Origin: Candidatus Kirkpatrickella diaphorinae
Lineage (GTDB): Bacteria; Pseudomonadota; Alphaproteobacteria; Acetobacterales; Acetobacteraceae
Assembly (NCBI RefSeq): GCF_025736875.1
Contig: NZ_CP107052.1
Location: forward strand, 1,352,001-1,416,000
Length of the DNA stretch: 64,000 nt
Direction of reading: 5' to 3'
Made by a program: the position numbers and the translations under genes. The notes below the pieces were generated by a model that saw only the letters and a program-made list of their open reading frames with translations, did no database searches and was not told where the DNA came from. This document shows positions 8,803 through 18,154 of the stretch, piece by piece. Every line of letters starts with the position of its first letter. The stretch's first letter is position 1.

Positions 8803-9420
8803 ATGGAGGGTAAAAAATTTTCGCGCCCTAAGACGACACGTGGCGGAAAGATGAAATCCAGGCGGGCCGTCCCGTCATCTCGCCAGAAAGCCGCCGGGCT
8901 TTACGTGCTTCTCGGTGCTGTGCTTGGCACCTCACCGATGACCGCTGACTCGCACACGCAGATGCTGAAGCCGAAACCGACATCGAACCGGAAATCAGTC
9001 CCGGCTTCCTCCAAAACAACTCGCTTCCCCGTCGGGAGTGTCACAGCCGCCGACCTGAAACGCTACCGCATCAGCCGGTGGGTGCGCGGGGGCGTTGCAA
9101 GCTGGTATGGCGAAGCTTTCGCCAAACGCCGCACGAGCAGCGGCACACGTTTTGACCCGAAAGCCATGACGGCGGCCCATCGTCGCCTGCCTCTGGGGTC
9201 CAAAGTTCTGGTCGTGGACACGCAGACCCATCGATCCGTGATTGTGACGATCAATGATCGTGGCCCCTATAGCCATAATCGCGTCATTGACCTGTCACAT
9301 GGCGCCGCGAATCGCCTGGGCATTGTGCATCGCGGCCTCGCCCATGTGCGCATCGCTTTGCTGACGCCTTCAGGTGACCAGGATGACACGCCGATCGAGG
9401 TTGCGCAGGCACCTGAGTGA
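8803..9420 (+). CDS. rlpA: RlpA-family septal ring lytic transglycosylase (double-psi beta-barrel)
   Basis: Exported cell-wall protein. The RlpA barrel occupies about residues 95-190: GVASWYGEAFAKRRTSSG, then RLPLGSKVLV, then the acid-containing TINDRGPYSHNRVIDLS. RlpA proteins cleave denuded glycan strands at the division septum. A hydrophobic segment around residues 30-46 (AAGLYVLLGAVLGT) follows a basic stretch and fits a signal peptide; no lipobox cysteine and no SPOR domain are seen, so it is the short form. ATG 8803 has a GAGG upstream. ATG 8851 (MKSRRAV) is an alternative with a more standard signal-peptide length. Confidence 0.88.
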   Translation: MEGKKFSRPKTTRGGKMKSRRAVPSSRQKAAGLYVLLGAVLGTSPMTADSHTQMLKPKPTSNRKSVPASSKTTRFPVGSVTAADLKRYRISRWVRGGVASWYGEAFAKRRTSSGTRFDPKAMTAAHRRLPLGSKVLVVDTQTHRSVIVTINDRGPYSHNRVIDLSHGAANRLGIVHRGLAHVRIALLTPSGDQDDTPIEVAQAPE

Positions 9421-9475
9421 TCATGCCCTGACCCGCATGACCGCCGCTTTTCAGGCGGGTTTCGACGTTGCAGCC

Positions 9476-10531
9476 TTAAGCCTTGGCGGCGTTTTTCGCA
9501 GCCTGGACCTCATCCTCACGCGGCCCACCGGGGACAGCTGGCTCACGCCCTTTATCGCGATCCTGTAACCCGATATTCAGTTGCGCGCCGAACAGCACGA
9601 CATAGGTGCTGACAAAAAACCACATCATGACCGCCGCGACCGCGCCGAGTGACCCATATGTCGCCCCGTAACTTGCGAAATGCGCGACATAATAGGAGAA
9701 ACCGAGTGATGTCAGCACCCAGAGCATCGTGGCCACAAGTGACCCTGGCAGAACCCAGCGCCAGTCCGGGGCTTCCCGGCAGGGCGCGTAACGGAACAGA
9801 AGCGACACAGCGACGAAGATAAACAATAACATCAGTGCCGGTGCGCCGAAATGCACGATGTTCTTGATGCCGTAACTCATCAGATAAAGCGCCCAACCCC
9901 GAAGTTTCGGCGTCAAATTCCAGATCCCGAAATGGTCGAGAATTTGGGGAAGGTAATCGACGAAAGCCGGCAGCGCGACCATCAGGGCCAAAGTCAGCGC
10001 CGCGCCGAGCACGGCCAGCAATGTCATGCCGAGTGACACGAACTGATAATGCAGAAAGCCGCGTGTCTCATCGACATTATGGGCGATATTCAGCGCGGCC
10101 AGCACGGATTTGGTGCTGGAGGACGTCGTCCATAAAGCGAAAGCAAGGGACAGGATCAGCCCGAGAGTTAGCGATACATGCGGGCGACGGATCAGCAGAT
10201 GAATCTGGTCGGAAATCAGGTCAAACGCGGCGGGCGGCAGAAGATTGCGCAATACCTGAAGTTGCGGCTCAACCGAGTTAATGTCGAAGACAAGACCATA
10301 AAGAGAGAGCAGCGTCGTCATGGCCGGGAAAAGCGATAAAGTCGCGAAGAACGCGCATCCTGAAGCTGAAAGGGATGATTGTGTTGAGATCAGATTGAGA
10401 AAAGTCTGTTTCAGGACAAGCAGCCAGCCCTTGAAGGGCATGCGCAGCGGGCTGCCAACATCAGTCCCCGGCGCGGCCTGCCCGGCATCGACAGGCTTTT
10501 TCTTTTTTTTCAGATGATGTCGCTCGGTCAC
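9476..10531 (-). CDS. YihY/BrkB-family inner membrane protein
   Basis: Polytopic membrane protein of 351 residues in the YihY/virulence factor BrkB family (formerly called ribonuclease BN). Family features are GCAFFATLSLFPAMTTLLSLYG near residue 58, FALWTTSSSTKSVLAALN, PGSLVATMLWV and YGSLGAVAAVMMWFFVSTYVVLFGAQLN. About six membrane segments are visible. The N-terminus has a run of lysines (HHLKKKKKP), and the C-terminal tail is charged and probably disordered. Molecular function is unsettled for the family. It is convergent with rlpA, 55 bases apart, with only a weak hairpin (9441-9458) between them. Confidence 0.88.
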   Translation of the reverse strand: MTERHHLKKKKKPVDAGQAAPGTDVGSPLRMPFKGWLLVLKQTFLNLISTQSSLSASGCAFFATLSLFPAMTTLLSLYGLVFDINSVEPQLQVLRNLLPPAAFDLISDQIHLLIRRPHVSLTLGLILSLAFALWTTSSSTKSVLAALNIAHNVDETRGFLHYQFVSLGMTLLAVLGAALTLALMVALPAFVDYLPQILDHFGIWNLTPKLRGWALYLMSYGIKNIVHFGAPALMLLFIFVAVSLLFRYAPCREAPDWRWVLPGSLVATMLWVLTSLGFSYYVAHFASYGATYGSLGAVAAVMMWFFVSTYVVLFGAQLNIGLQDRDKGREPAVPGGPREDEVQAAKNAAKA

Positions 10532-11002
10532 GTTAACGCCTTCAATGTGATGTCGGAAAGGTGGTAACTGATGAATTGTCCTGTATCGTAATATGACGGT
10601 CTTCAGGACATAACTTCGCCTAAGAAATGTGACGCTTTCGCCACATAAATGTTCCCCGAAATCATCATATCAACGTCGTCAGATGAACCTCTGTGGTCAG
10701 CCGTCAGGCTGGTTGGGGGGCGCAATGACGTGAGCGCCACCCATCACCCTCCGGGCGCGGCGTCATGAAAATCCATGCCCCTGGCGGCCTGGTTGTTCAG
10801 ACGGAAACGGCCAGGGTCTTCATCCGGCTTTTAACAGGCGCGCACGCAGCTTGACCAGATATCACCACCATCTCCCGATATTATTGCAGCATAAAAGTCA
10901 CGATAATTGACAGCCGCGAAATTTGCATTTTAACCTTTCCGCCCCGTCATCAGTTTTTGAGCCCTCGATTTCAGCGACTCCTCATTTCATGCGAGGTCCT
11001 TT
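10532..11002. other. 471-bp intergenic region upstream of the TonB receptor
   Basis: Lies between the divergent BrkB gene and the TonB receptor. I see no supportable gene and no riboswitch core: neither a cobalamin box GCCACTG nor TPP-type elements. The half nearest the receptor is AT-rich and carries a candidate promoter, annotated separately. Confidence 0.6.
10907..10934 (+). promoter_or_regulatory. Candidate promoter of the TonB receptor operon
   Basis: A perfect TTGACA at 10907-10912 is followed after 16 bases by TTTAAC at 10929-10934. It lies about 70 bases ahead of the receptor start, in an AT-rich stretch. The -10 match is only moderate. Confidence 0.3.
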
Positions 11003-13300
11003 TTGATCAGCCGCCTGACCTGTCGACATGTCTCGAAGCTGCTGAAGTCGCGCCTTGTCACGCAAGTGCGCTATATTGGTTTCTCGTATCTTTCCGTCTC
11101 CTGCGCGATGGGAGCTGTCAGTGATCGTGGAAAACTGCCACCCGTGCCGGAAGCCGCCGCCTTGTCGGATAAAACGGCTGAACATCTCACCATTCACGGC
11201 CGTAGCGTCACAACACACGCCCCGCAGAGTGAAGATAGCGTCAAGGGCGAGACCCTGATTGCGCGCAATGTGCAGACGATATTCGGGCTGCAATATCTCA
11301 CCCCCTCTTTGCAGGTGACGCCAGAATTCGCCTCCGGGCAGCCCGGTTACACGATACGCGGTCTCGGCTTTAATGATTATGCCTCCAATAATGCCGCCGC
11401 TGTCGGGATATCCATCAATGGTGTTGCGCAGACCCTCCCCTTTCTGACCGGGGGGCTGATGGCGGATATCGCAAGCGTGACCATCCATCGCGGGCCGCAA
11501 GGTTATGATGGGGGGCGAAGCGTCTCTGCCGGTCTGATCGATTATCGCACTTACCAGCCGGAAGCCGCGCCCGCTTACGGCGCGCGCTTTCAATATGGGC
11601 GGTTCGGGTCGATGGTTGTGGAAGGACACGCGTCCGGGCAGGTTGCACCACGCTGGCTGAGCCGCATCAGTTTCAAGTCACGACAGGGCGGCGCTTGGCA
11701 GGTCGGGCCATCCGGCGCGGATTTCGGCGATAAAAATCAATCTGTCGCACGACTGATCAACCGCATTCAGGTCCATGACGCCCTGACCCTTTCTTTGGAT
11801 GTTCACGGCTTATATGACCGCTCGGACGGGATGGGTCTCCACCGCTTCACGCCGCTGACGACGATGGAAGCCAATAAGCGGGGGCCTGTCCTTCCGGCGG
11901 ATCATGATCGTCGGCAGACATGGTGGGGGACATCACCCAGCTTCGCCCACATGGCAGGTTTGCAGCCAGACCAGAAACCATTCCATCACGTCTCATCAGG
12001 CGGTGGCGTTTTCACATTGGAGGAGAAATTCGACGGGGCGCGGTTGGAAGCTGTGACAGGTTTCGATGCGGGTAACCGGCGGGAATATGATAATTTCGGC
12101 GCGGCGATTGAACCCGTGGCAAATGTCGCCTTCAAAACGCGCGCCAACACATTGGTGCAGAGTTTGCGTCTGATCTCCGCTTCTCCATCACGCTTTCACT
12201 GGGAAACAGGGCTCTGGTTCAATCATCAGACGCTCTCCGACCAATATCTCACCGGATTTGCCGCAAGCTATGGCTTCAACCGATCCGTCACGTATCGGCA
12301 GACGGGGATGACCATCGCCGGTTTCGGCAAAATGCGTTATGACCTGACCCCTACCCTGTCCCTCGATGCGGCGGTGCGGGTCGATCATGAAAACCGTGCG
12401 TTACATGATTATCGCGCCTATACTTATACGCTGGGCGGCGTGATCACCAATCCGGGCAATGTGCTTTCATCCCGAAGCCTGACATACACGTTGCCGACCG
12501 GCGCAATCGGGCTGGATTACCACCCGACATCCCACCTGCAATTTTACGCTTCCGCCAGACGCGGGATGAAATCAGGTGGGTTTACCGCTTATAATTCCAC
12601 GAATGTCGCCCTCTCCACCTCCCCTTTCCGGCCGGAGCAATTATGGGCTTTTGAAACCGGCGCGCGTGCGACGCTCCCGGCCTGGCATCTCACGGCGGAA
12701 CTGAGTGCGTTTTACGATGATCTGCATGATGAGCAGGTGCAATCCGCGATCCTTGACCCCACTGTCGGGTTGCTGGGCGCCATCGTCAACGCGCCGCGCG
12801 CCCATATGTCGGGCGGCGAATTCAACCTGCGCTGGTCACCCTGGCAGCATATGTTGATCACGCAGGGGGGCGGCTGGGCTGTCGGGCGGTTCGATGATTT
12901 CACTGCGCTGTTCTCCGCCCAAAGGCAGAATGATGTTTTTGTCGGAACTTATCAGAGTAAAAGCGGCACCCATCTGCCCGCACCGAAACTGACCCTGACA
13001 GGCAGCATCGCTTACCAGATCCAGATGGCGGACTGGCAGGTCACCCCCTCCATGAATTACGCGCTCCGCAGCACTTACCGGTCCCTTTTCGGTCCCTTAT
13101 ATAACGTGAACGGCTATACAATTTTCGGCGCGTCCCTCAGCGTGCGCCCACCCCATTCCCATTGGGTTTTTGCGTTTTTCGGCGACAATATTTTCAATAA
13201 ACAATATGATGTTGACCGTAACTTTTTTGTGGCTGGAGATAATGTCGCGCTTGCCGGAATGCCCGCCAACTGGGGAGGACGCATCGCCTGTGATTTCTGA
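11003..13300 (+). CDS. TonB-dependent outer membrane receptor
   Basis: Energised outer-membrane importer of 765 residues. After a poorly defined N-terminal export signal come a plug domain (QPGYTIRGLGFNDY, then ISINGVAQTLPFL and VTIHRGPQGYDGG, about residues 110-170) and a 22-strand-type barrel. It ends with aromatic Phe (IACDF), as outer-membrane barrels do. It starts at TTG 11003 with GAGG eight bases upstream. No FecA-type signalling domain is seen and the TonB box is not obvious. The plug and barrel resemble the large siderophore/vitamin/organic-ligand receptor group; the substrate is unknown. The next two genes overlap its end in series, so it probably feeds the adjacent inner-membrane symporter. 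Confidence 0.88.
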   Translation: MISRLTCRHVSKLLKSRLVTQVRYIGFSYLSVSCAMGAVSDRGKLPPVPEAAALSDKTAEHLTIHGRSVTTHAPQSEDSVKGETLIARNVQTIFGLQYLTPSLQVTPEFASGQPGYTIRGLGFNDYASNNAAAVGISINGVAQTLPFLTGGLMADIASVTIHRGPQGYDGGRSVSAGLIDYRTYQPEAAPAYGARFQYGRFGSMVVEGHASGQVAPRWLSRISFKSRQGGAWQVGPSGADFGDKNQSVARLINRIQVHDALTLSLDVHGLYDRSDGMGLHRFTPLTTMEANKRGPVLPADHDRRQTWWGTSPSFAHMAGLQPDQKPFHHVSSGGGVFTLEEKFDGARLEAVTGFDAGNRREYDNFGAAIEPVANVAFKTRANTLVQSLRLISASPSRFHWETGLWFNHQTLSDQYLTGFAASYGFNRSVTYRQTGMTIAGFGKMRYDLTPTLSLDAAVRVDHENRALHDYRAYTYTLGGVITNPGNVLSSRSLTYTLPTGAIGLDYHPTSHLQFYASARRGMKSGGFTAYNSTNVALSTSPFRPEQLWAFETGARATLPAWHLTAELSAFYDDLHDEQVQSAILDPTVGLLGAIVNAPRAHMSGGEFNLRWSPWQHMLITQGGGWAVGRFDDFTALFSAQRQNDVFVGTYQSKSGTHLPAPKLTLTGSIAYQIQMADWQVTPSMNYALRSTYRSLFGPLYNVNGYTIFGASLSVRPPHSHWVFAFFGDNIFNKQYDVDRNFFVAGDNVALAGMPANWGGRIACDF

Positions 13301-13517
13301 GGGCAAGTCGTCTCAACCCATCATCTCATCGCAGGCACGGCGCTTAAGGGCTTTCTTCCTCACAGCGCCTTTCATCAGCCTGCTGATCCCGCTTCTGGTC
13401 CTTGAGCACCTTCAGTTCAGCGTGTTTGGCGTTAACACCGTCTTTCTCTGGCTTTTCGCGAGCATCCCGCTGACCAGCCTCTATCTCTGGGCGGCGGAAC
13501 GCTGTCTGACATGTTGA
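13290..13517 (+). CDS. Small two-helix membrane protein (DUF3311-like) partnering the symporter
   Basis: Predicted 75-residue inner-membrane protein with two hydrophobic helices (FFLTAPFISLLIPLLVLEHL and VFLWLFASIPLTSLYLWAAE). I place the start at GTG 13290, inside the end of the receptor gene, because GGGGAGGAC lies about nine bases upstream. A longer reading frame from 13170 lies mostly inside the receptor barrel and is not credible. Its stop overlaps the symporter start. Short proteins of the DUF3311/YhdT type precede sodium:solute symporters in many bacteria and are thought to be accessory subunits; the family assignment here is by size, topology and context. Confidence 0.7.
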   Translation: MISEGKSSQPIISSQARRLRAFFLTAPFISLLIPLLVLEHLQFSVFGVNTVFLWLFASIPLTSLYLWAAERCLTC

Positions 13518-14902
13518 TCACCATCGGGGTTGCCGCGTCCTTCGGGCTTATCGCGTTACTTCTCGCTTTATCAGGCGCGCGTTCCGGGCAGAATGCGTCG
13601 CGTTTTTTCGCCGCTGCCGGGCAGTTCGGCCTGGTCCTGTATGCTGTGCTCGCCATTGGCGACACTTACAGTATCGGCACGCTTCTGGGATTTCCCGGGT
13701 CAATCTACGCGGATGGCGGCTTCGCGGCGCTCTGGTTCTGCGGCTATATTATGCTCGCTTTCCCCATCGCGACCATGCTCTATCCCCGCTTATGGCGGAT
13801 CGGTCAGGAATGTGGCGCCGCGACTTTAACGGATCTCTTCCGACACCGTTTCAATGACCGACGCCTTGACCTCCTTTTGGCCGCCCTGCTTTTCCTCTGC
13901 TTCATCCCGCTCGGGACATCGCAATTTATCGGCCTGCAATCCGCGTTCAATCTCCTGGCCGGTCCGGACGCCCCACGCGGCGTCATGGCGGCGCTCGCTT
14001 TTTCCGGGCTGCTGAGCTTCCTCATCGCGGCGGGCCAGGGCATGGGTGGGGCGGCGCGGGCGGCGATCCTGAAGGACGTGCTGGTCATCTCCGCAATCGT
14101 GATGGTGGCGGGCGCGGCGCTGATGGCCGGGGCCGGATGGCTTTCCCCGTCACATCAAGGGGTTACCGCACCGCCAGAAGTTTTTCATGCCTTCACACCC
14201 AGTGTCAGCGGGGATCTCTTCATCCTGACCACCATTGCTGTGCAGGCAAGCGCTTTTTGTATCTCTCCCCCGACCCTGGCCGCGATTTTTTCAGCCCGCC
14301 ATGTCGAGACCGTGCGACGGGGCCAGATATGGATGCCCCTTTATATGCTGCTCTTCCCGCTTCTCGGGATTGTGGCGATTTACGGCCATAACCACCATAT
14401 TGCCGCGGCGCGTCCCGATGATATCTTCCTCGCGACAGCGCAGGCGCTTTTACCCGCATGGATGATGGGGTTTGTCCTTGCCGGGACATGCCTCGCCGCC
14501 TTCGTCATCCTCGCCAGTTGCAGCATCACCCTTGGCGGCGTTGTGGCACGCAGCGTCATGCTGGAAAAGATAGTTCGGCAGCAGATCCGCATCGGGCTGG
14601 CGACGATCGCCGCCTATCTGACGCTTTCCCTCATCGGCGCACTCACGGCCAGACATTTGCTGATCTCACTCAACACGATGTTTTACCTCGGACTGGCGCA
14701 GATCCTGCCTGGCGTGCTGGCGATTATCTTCAAGTGGCGCGTCTCTTCGGTTGACCTGATACGCGGCATGGTGGGCGGGCTTGCTTCAGGGTGCGTCCTG
14801 CGATTTGGTGGATTCAATCTTTACGGCCTTAACCCCGCCTTTATGGCTGTCATCATCAATTTATGTTTGTGCTGCTGGGCGGCCGGGCGCAAAAATAAGT
14901 AA
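13511..14902 (+). CDS. Sodium:solute symporter (SSS family)
   Basis: Inner-membrane secondary transporter of 463 residues with 12-13 hydrophobic segments. SSS features include the loop with GDTYSIGTLLGFPGSIYADG and the IPLGTSQFIGLQSAFN segment, which resembles the PanF/proline symporter core. The start overlaps the stop of the preceding small protein by seven bases. The substrate is not predictable. The gene arrangement receptor-small protein-symporter suggests that one ligand crosses both membranes through these products. Confidence 0.85.
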   Translation: MLITIGVAASFGLIALLLALSGARSGQNASRFFAAAGQFGLVLYAVLAIGDTYSIGTLLGFPGSIYADGGFAALWFCGYIMLAFPIATMLYPRLWRIGQECGAATLTDLFRHRFNDRRLDLLLAALLFLCFIPLGTSQFIGLQSAFNLLAGPDAPRGVMAALAFSGLLSFLIAAGQGMGGAARAAILKDVLVISAIVMVAGAALMAGAGWLSPSHQGVTAPPEVFHAFTPSVSGDLFILTTIAVQASAFCISPPTLAAIFSARHVETVRRGQIWMPLYMLLFPLLGIVAIYGHNHHIAAARPDDIFLATAQALLPAWMMGFVLAGTCLAAFVILASCSITLGGVVARSVMLEKIVRQQIRIGLATIAAYLTLSLIGALTARHLLISLNTMFYLGLAQILPGVLAIIFKWRVSSVDLIRGMVGGLASGCVLRFGGFNLYGLNPAFMAVIINLCLCCWAAGRKNK

Positions 14903-14927
14903 ATTGTGCCTCGGAGAATAAAACGTC

Positions 14928-16589
14928 ATGTCAGAAAACCTCGCTTCCCACCTTTCAGCCAAAAGCCTCCTGGAGAACCCGGTTCTCAATAAGGGCCTGG
15001 CTTTCAGCAAGGCGGAGCGCGACGCGTTTGGCCTGCATGCGCTTTTACCTCCTGCCGTCAGAACGCTGGAAGAACAGTTAAAAACGGCCCGGATGCTGTT
15101 TGATGCTATGGAGTCGCCTTTCGCCCGGCATATTTATCTGCGCAGCATTCAGGATAGTAACGAGACTCTGTTCTACGCCCTGATCGCGTCTGACCTCGAA
15201 ACGATGCTTCCTTTGATTTACACCCCGACTGTCGGCGAAGCCTGCCAGAGATTTTCCACCATCTGGCAACGGCCGCGCGGCCTCTTCCTCTCATATGAGG
15301 ATCGGGAAAATATGGAAGCCCGCCTGGCACACACCGCGTTTGACGATGTCCGGGTGATTGTCGTCAGTGACGGGGAGCGCATACTTGGCTTGGGTGATCA
15401 GGGTGCAGGGGGGATGGGCATCCCGATCGGCAAATTATCGCTCTACACCGCCTGCGCTGGTATTGCCCCGCAACATACCCTCCCGATCCTTCTCGATACC
15501 GGCACGGATAATGAAGCGCGACTGGCGGACCCGTCTTACATTGGCAGTCGTCACAAACGGATTCGTGGCGCGGAATATGATGCGTTTATCGAGCAGTTTG
15601 TTGAATGCGTCATGAAAAGATGGCCGCATGTCCTGCTGCAATGGGAGGATTTTGCCGGGGTCAATGCTGCACGCCTCCTCGCGCGTTACCGGGATCAGCT
15701 CTGCACTTTCAATGATGATATTCAGGGCACGGCTTCCGTTGCCGCGGGGGCCATCCTCGCCGCCAATCAGGCATCCGGCAAGAAACTCTCCGATCAGAAA
15801 ATCGTCATGCTCGGCGCAGGTTCAGCGGGTGTCGGCATTGCGCGCCTGCTTCTGGCGGCGATGGAGGATGAAGGCACACCGCATGAGGAAGCCCGTCAAC
15901 GGTTTTACATGCTGGATAAAGACGGCCTACTGACAGCGCAAAGGATGGAGACGCTCGATGAGGGTCAGAAGCTTTTTGCGCGCGATGACTGGTCGGACGC
16001 GAAAGGTGATCTCGCGACATTGATCGAAAAGATCGACGCCGCCATCCTGATTGGCGTGTCCGGCGTGGCGGGTGTCTTCTCGGAGGAGATCATCCGCAAT
16101 ATGGCCCGCAAGACGGAACGGCCGATTATCTTCCCCCTCTCCAACCCCACTTCCCACGCGGAAGCAACGCCGGAAGACATCATGCGCTGGACGGATGGCA
16201 AGGCGCTTGTCAGCACGGGCAGCCCCTTCCCGCCTCTGCCACATAAAGGCGCGACAAGGCGGGTTGATCAGACAAATAACTCTTATATTTTCCCCGGGAT
16301 GGGATTGGGCATCATTGCATGTCGCGCCATGCGCGTGACGGAGGCGATGTTTATGGCCGCCGCTAAAAAGCTGGCCGCGCTCTCGCCGTTACATCAGGAC
16401 CCGGACGGTAACTTGCTGCCACCCGTCACGCAATTGAGGGATGTCGCGCGTGATATCGCCATCGCGACCGCGCTGCAAGCCCGCGCGGATGGTGTGTGTG
16501 CGGGTTTTTCCGATGATGCGCTTGACGGCATGATCGACCAGCATATCTGGTCACCCCAATATAAAAGCTTCAATAAGGCACGCTCATAA
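14928..16589 (+). CDS. maeA: NAD-dependent malic enzyme (decarboxylating)
   Basis: Oxidatively decarboxylates malate to pyruvate, linking the TCA cycle to pyruvate. The 553 residues match the large SfcA/MaeA type. Visible are [10 protein letters not shown], the substrate loop [17 protein letters not shown], the metal site in [11 protein letters not shown], the dinucleotide fold [13 protein letters not shown], and [14 protein letters not shown]. Coenzyme preference for NAD is inferred from the large-subunit type. Its stop overlaps the fumC start (TAATG), so fumarate to malate to pyruvate is encoded as one unit. Confidence 0.93.
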   Translation: MSENLASHLSAKSLLENPVLNKGLAFSKAERDAFGLHALLPPAVRTLEEQLKTARMLFDAMESPFARHIYLRSIQDSNETLFYALIASDLETMLPLIYTPTVGEACQRFSTIWQRPRGLFLSYEDRENMEARLAHTAFDDVRVIVVSDGERILGLGDQGAGGMGIPIGKLSLYTACAGIAPQHTLPILLDTGTDNEARLADPSYIGSRHKRIRGAEYDAFIEQFVECVMKRWPHVLLQWEDFAGVNAARLLARYRDQLCTFNDDIQGTASVAAGAILAANQASGKKLSDQKIVMLGAGSAGVGIARLLLAAMEDEGTPHEEARQRFYMLDKDGLLTAQRMETLDEGQKLFARDDWSDAKGDLATLIEKIDAAILIGVSGVAGVFSEEIIRNMARKTERPIIFPLSNPTSHAEATPEDIMRWTDGKALVSTGSPFPPLPHKGATRRVDQTNNSYIFPGMGLGIIACRAMRVTEAMFMAAAKKLAALSPLHQDPDGNLLPPVTQLRDVARDIAIATALQARADGVCAGFSDDALDGMIDQHIWSPQYKSFNKARS

Positions 16590-17992
16590 TGACGGAATTT
16601 CGGACCGAACGGGATGGGCTCGGTGATATTGATGTCCCCGCCGATAAATTATGGGGTGCGCAGACGCAGCGCTCACTCCATTATTTCAGCATCGGTTGGG
16701 AGAGAATGCCGGTCGAGATGATCGAGGCGTTCGCCATGATCAAAAAAGCCAGCGCCGAGGCCAATGCCGCCAGCCAACGCCTCGGGAAAACGCAGCATGA
16801 CCTGATCACCCAGGTTTGTGATGAACTCCTCGCCGGGCAACATGCAGAGATGTTTCCGCTGCACGTCTGGATGACGGGCTCCGGCACGCAATTTAACATG
16901 AATGTCAATGAGGTGATTTCCAACCGCGCCTGCCAGATTGCCGGGACGGCGCTTGGCAGCAAAATGCCGGTGCACCCCAACGACCACGTCAATATGTCGC
17001 AATCCTCCAACGACACTTTTCCGACAGCCATGCATATCGCCGCTGTGCTGGGGACGGCGCGCAAAGTGCTGCCCGCCGTGCAGGCGCTTGCGGCGGCAAT
17101 TCAGCGCAAGGCGGATCACTGGGCCGACATCGTCAAAATCGGCCGCACCCATATGCAGGATGCCGTCCCCTTAAGTGTCGGGCAGGAGTGGTCGGCCTTC
17201 GCGACGCAATTGCGCGAGGCAGCCGCACGTGTGTCAGATGCGGTGAAGGGGCTCTACCCCCTTGCCCTGGGTGGCACGGCACTCGGCACGGGCATTAATA
17301 CGGATGCGGCTTTCGCATCCCATGCCTGCGCCCGGATCGCGACATTGACGGGCCACGCTTTCACCAGTGGGCATGATAAATTTGCCCTCCAGGCCGCGCA
17401 TGATGCGCTTGTTCATCTCTCCGGCACATTTCGGGGGCTTGGCGGGGTGCTGTTTAAAATCGCCAATGACATCCGCCTCCTCTCATGCGGGCCGCGCGCC
17501 GGGCTGGCTGAACTTCATTTACCGGAGAATGAGCCGGGGTCATCCATCATGCCGGGCAAGGTAAACCCGACACAGGCAGAGGCCCTGGCGATGCTGGCCT
17601 TACAGGTGATGAGCAATGATGTCGCGGTCGGGATGGGCGGGGCGTCCGGGCTGTTGCAGATGAATGTTTATAAGCCGCTGATGATTTATAACATCCTGCA
17701 GAGCATTACCCTGATCCATGATGGCTGCGAAAACTTCCGCCGCTTCCTGATTGAAGGGACGGAACTGAATGCCGCACGCATCCAGCGTTATGTCGATGAA
17801 TCCGTGATGCTTGTCACCGCCTTGGCGCCGGAGATCGGATATGACGCGGCCTCAAAAATTGCCCATGAGGCGATGGCGCGGGACTGCACGTTAAAAGAGG
17901 CGGCGCTTGCTTCCGGAAAATTGACGGAAGCGCAATATGACCGTCTCATTGACCCGAAAAAATTGTTGGCGCCGAATGTCGTCATATCCTGA
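16589..17992 (+). CDS. fumC: Class II fumarate hydratase
   Basis: Iron-independent hydration of fumarate to malate. At 467 residues it is full length. It shows the start region [25 protein letters not shown], the active-site segment [19 protein letters not shown] and the superfamily signature [13 protein letters not shown] with the catalytic serine loop. It follows the malic enzyme with a one-base overlap and is followed by a strong terminator shared with the convergent aldehyde dehydrogenase gene. Confidence 0.97.
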   Translation: MTEFRTERDGLGDIDVPADKLWGAQTQRSLHYFSIGWERMPVEMIEAFAMIKKASAEANAASQRLGKTQHDLITQVCDELLAGQHAEMFPLHVWMTGSGTQFNMNVNEVISNRACQIAGTALGSKMPVHPNDHVNMSQSSNDTFPTAMHIAAVLGTARKVLPAVQALAAAIQRKADHWADIVKIGRTHMQDAVPLSVGQEWSAFATQLREAAARVSDAVKGLYPLALGGTALGTGINTDAAFASHACARIATLTGHAFTSGHDKFALQAAHDALVHLSGTFRGLGGVLFKIANDIRLLSCGPRAGLAELHLPENEPGSSIMPGKVNPTQAEALAMLALQVMSNDVAVGMGGASGLLQMNVYKPLMIYNILQSITLIHDGCENFRRFLIEGTELNAARIQRYVDESVMLVTALAPEIGYDAASKIAHEAMARDCTLKEAALASGKLTEAQYDRLIDPKKLLAPNVVIS

Positions 17993-18081
17993 CGCGATGT
18001 GCGCTCCTTGACGGGCGTTCGACGACCATCAGCGGTTGGCACGGCTTTGAAAGCACCCCGTTAAAACAAGACGAGGCCATA

Positions 18082-18113
18082 AAAAAGGGCGCCACATAAT
18101 GGGCGCCCTTTTT
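18082..18113. terminator. Bidirectional rho-independent terminator
   Basis: Twelve-base perfect inverted repeat, AAAAAGGGCGCC (18082-18093) and GGCGCCCTTTTT (18102-18113), around an 8-base loop. It reads as GC stem plus U-tract in both directions, so it can end both fumC (+) and the aldehyde dehydrogenase gene (-). Confidence 0.93.
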
Positions 18114-18154
18114 GCAAGGTCAGGCAGGGTCACCCCTGCCCTTCCGACTGTTTC

